NCBI GenBank assembly: GCA_016209155.1
Contig: JACQWU010000110.1
Location: forward strand, 6,986-14,090
From: Candidatus Desantisiibacteriota bacterium
GTDB taxonomy: Bacteria; JACRDZ01
Direction of reading: 5' to 3'
DNA: 7,105 nucleotides
The notes beneath the pieces are model-generated. The model saw only the letters and a program-made list of their open reading frames with translations, did not search any database and was not told the DNA's origin. Each line of letters begins with the position of its first letter. Position 1 is the stretch's first letter. A program made the translations under genes and the position numbers. This document shows positions 5,554 to 7,105 of this stretch, piece by piece.

Positions 5554-6690
5554 TTAAAAAATTGACACTAAAATATCTTTCTTCATATTTCCCTGTCTAT
5601 AATAATTATTAAGCATACTCCCCATAGTCGGAGTGATTTCCTGTCCTTTTTTTACAAGTAAAACTCCGCTCTTTGTCATTATATCTTCTTCTAAAGACAT
5701 CCCTTTACTCAATTCTGTTAAATTTACTTTTATAATCTTTTTTTCTGCTTTAGGTAAATTTATTTTATCTAATACGGATAAAATTTTTGGATTATATAAA
5801 TAATGATTATTATAAAGTGATTCAATCGCATCTTTTTTTGAATTACCGGAAGAAAGCTGATACTCGTAATCTATTGCAATTCTTAAAATTTGCGAACCAA
5901 TTTCAATATATGATTTATCCGGATCATCAGGAGGTTTAGTGTTATCGAAATTATATTTTTGCCGGGCTATTATTTCAGCAATAGATTCAAGCCGTGGAAT
6001 ATTTTTAATAAGCTCACTTCCGATATGAGGAAAAGCTTTTACCATTTCCTGTTCATCGGGAGACAGATCTTTCATGCAATAAATTTTTTCAAGTACTTCC
6101 GAAGGAATTGTTACACATCCAATTTGTGAAAGCAATGCTGATACTTCAAAACGCCAGATATCCTGTAATTGAAGCAATTTGGATATTTCAACAACAAAAT
6201 ATTTAATTTTATTAGTATGACTGAATGCAATAGGATTTATCAGTGAAAGTATTTCTATAAGAACTTTTATACTCCCATTTAGAGTCTTTTCAAGAAGTTC
6301 CCTTTCTGCCATAAGCAAATGATATTGTTTAAGCGCGGAACCAAGTACTTTGACTATAATTTCCTGCGAACATGGTTTTGTTAAAAACCTGAATATATTC
6401 CCTTCATTTACCGAAGCAATAGCAGTATCTATGTCAGCATGTCCTGTAAGCATTATGCGAATAGTATCCGGATATTTTTCTTTAACTTTTGCAAGGAATT
6501 GAATCCCGTCCATACCCGGCATACTCATATCGGAAACCACCACAAAAGGAGGACCTTCTTTTTCCATAATATTTAAAGCGTCATCTCCGGATAATGCTAT
6601 AGAGATATTAAATATTTTGTATAATTGCCTTTTTAACGCATCTAAAATATTTTTTTCATCATCAACAAATAGAACTTTATCTAAAGCCAT
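5554..6690 (-). CDS. Response regulator: receiver plus degenerate HD-GYP-like domain
   Basis: A 378-residue response regulator. Residues 1-120 form an intact receiver: acidic pair Asp10-Asp11, phosphoacceptor Asp54 (SDMSMPGMDG), Thr82 (LTGHAD) and Lys105 (FLTKP). Residues about 135-310 resemble the HD-GYP domain of RpfG-type regulators (COG3437), but the metal ligands are gone: the LLHDIG position reads LLSQIG (Ser188-Gln189), the next His-Pro reads Phe220-Pro221, the His-His pair reads Arg243-Gln244, and no GYP motif is present. It is therefore unlikely to hydrolyse c-di-GMP and probably works by binding a partner. Residues about 320-378 (VNLTELSKGMSLEEDIMTKSG and LLVKKGQEIT) match a small C-terminal domain found in HD-GYP and HDOD proteins. 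AAGGGA lies 6 nt upstream, inside the end of the HDOD gene, whose stop is 2 bp away, suggesting translational coupling. The likely kinase is encoded two genes downstream. Confidence 0.9.
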   Translation of the reverse strand: MALDKVLFVDDEKNILDALKRQLYKIFNISIALSGDDALNIMEKEGPPFVVVSDMSMPGMDGIQFLAKVKEKYPDTIRIMLTGHADIDTAIASVNEGNIFRFLTKPCSQEIIVKVLGSALKQYHLLMAERELLEKTLNGSIKVLIEILSLINPIAFSHTNKIKYFVVEISKLLQLQDIWRFEVSALLSQIGCVTIPSEVLEKIYCMKDLSPDEQEMVKAFPHIGSELIKNIPRLESIAEIIARQKYNFDNTKPPDDPDKSYIEIGSQILRIAIDYEYQLSSGNSKKDAIESLYNNHYLYNPKILSVLDKINLPKAEKKIIKVNLTELSKGMSLEEDIMTKSGVLLVKKGQEITPTMGSMLNNYYRQGNMKKDILVSIF

Positions 6691-6692
6691 AT

Positions 6693-7105
6693 TTATTCCC
6701 TTTTTTCTCCCGCGAATTTAGTATACTTACGCCATTCCTGTAATTTCTCTAAAATATTCAATTTCTGCAAATATTTTATTTCAGGTTTTGTCATATCAAT
6801 TCCACTAAAATATTCCGGATTTTTCTCTAAAATATTGGCAAAATATACACTGTGTACACAATTAAAAGTATTTTCTAAAACTGGATCAAATGAATGATGA
6901 AAAATTATGGAATTTATTGAATTATCAGAAAAACCCCATGTCTCCATAATGCACCCCCCCACTTCCGCGTGATTTACTCCAAAATGCTGATTTTCCAGCA
7001 TATATAAAGGGATACCGTCTTGAATATGCTGTTTATAAATTTCATTATAGATTTCAGGCATATTTTTTATAAAAATTATTTTCCCGATATCATGCAGAAT
7101 CCCTG
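6693..7105 (-). CDS. HDOD-domain signalling protein (C-terminal 136 residues; 5' end outside window)
   Basis: The C-terminal part of an HDOD-domain protein, a family of non-catalytic HD relatives used in signal transduction, often beside response regulators and chemotaxis genes. The frame stays open to the right edge and reads GILHDIGKIIFIKNMPEIY there, so the internal ATG at 7059-7061 is not the true start. HDOD signatures follow: HFGVNHAEVGGCIMETWGF, then SIIFHHSFDP. The tail is Lys- and Glu-rich and ends GEKRE. The core His-Asp of LHDIGK and the later His residues are present, but in this family they do not by themselves show enzymatic activity. It ends 2 bp before the response regulator start. 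A run of seven G (7 C on the plus strand) encodes part of EVGG; the frame is intact across it. The missing N-terminus could carry another domain. Confidence 0.88.
   Translation of the reverse strand, partial: GILHDIGKIIFIKNMPEIYNEIYKQHIQDGIPLYMLENQHFGVNHAEVGGCIMETWGFSDNSINSIIFHHSFDPVLENTFNCVHSVYFANILEKNPEYFSGIDMTKPEIKYLQKLNILEKLQEWRKYTKFAGEKRE
6697..6702 (-). promoter_or_regulatory. Ribosome binding site of the response regulator, inside the HDOD gene
   Basis: AAGGGA on the minus strand, 6 nt before the ATG at 6688-6690. It lies within the last codons of the HDOD gene, so translation of the two genes is probably coupled. Confidence 0.6.

Noticed and set aside
7059-7061. ATG at 7059-7061 as the start of the HDOD gene
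   Set aside because: The frame continues upstream to the window edge and encodes the conserved LHDIGK motif, so the gene is truncated by the window and this is an internal methionine.

Overview
All genes in this window lie on the minus strand, so transcription runs from high to low coordinates. The DNA is clearly AT-rich, spacing is short, and most starts have a recognisable purine-rich Shine-Dalgarno sequence. Two predicted lipoproteins, a periplasmic-type binding protein, flagellar rod genes and a sigma-54-type promoter point to a motile diderm bacterium. The protein style (HDOD and degenerate HD-GYP regulators, NTPIQ-type histidine kinase) and the dispersed palindromic intergenic repeats look to me like an uncultured, anaerobe-type lineage. 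I cannot name a phylum from sequence alone.

Right part (about 7105 to 2620): a compact signalling cluster. In transcription order it holds the C-terminal part of an HDOD-domain protein, a response regulator whose output domain is an HD-GYP relative that has lost its metal-binding residues, an orphan PhnD-type substrate-binding lipoprotein with no transporter genes beside it, and a membrane histidine kinase with a Cache-like sensor, HAMP and a cysteine-containing PAS domain. The 2 bp, 22 bp and 59 bp gaps suggest one operon. The simplest reading is a three-component system: the lipoprotein binds a small ligand outside the inner membrane, the kinase senses it, and the receiver protein passes the signal on through protein-protein contacts rather than c-di-GMP hydrolysis.

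Left part (about 2524 to 1): a flagellar cluster. A well-spaced sigma-54 (-24/-12) promoter lies just upstream of fliL. fliL is followed by an unrecognised coiled-coil lipoprotein gene, then flgF (proximal rod) and the start of flgG (distal rod), which runs off the left edge. Between fliL and the lipoprotein gene sits a striking nested inverted repeat (two hairpins that are inverted copies of each other, with paired compensatory changes). Related AT-rich palindromic repeats flank flgF in opposite orientations.

No RNA genes, CRISPR arrays, transposases or recombination genes are visible. No intergenic stretch exceeds about 150 bp. The best candidates for something undescribed are the binding-protein/kinase/degenerate-HD signalling module, the lipoprotein embedded in the flagellar operon, and the nested hairpin element.
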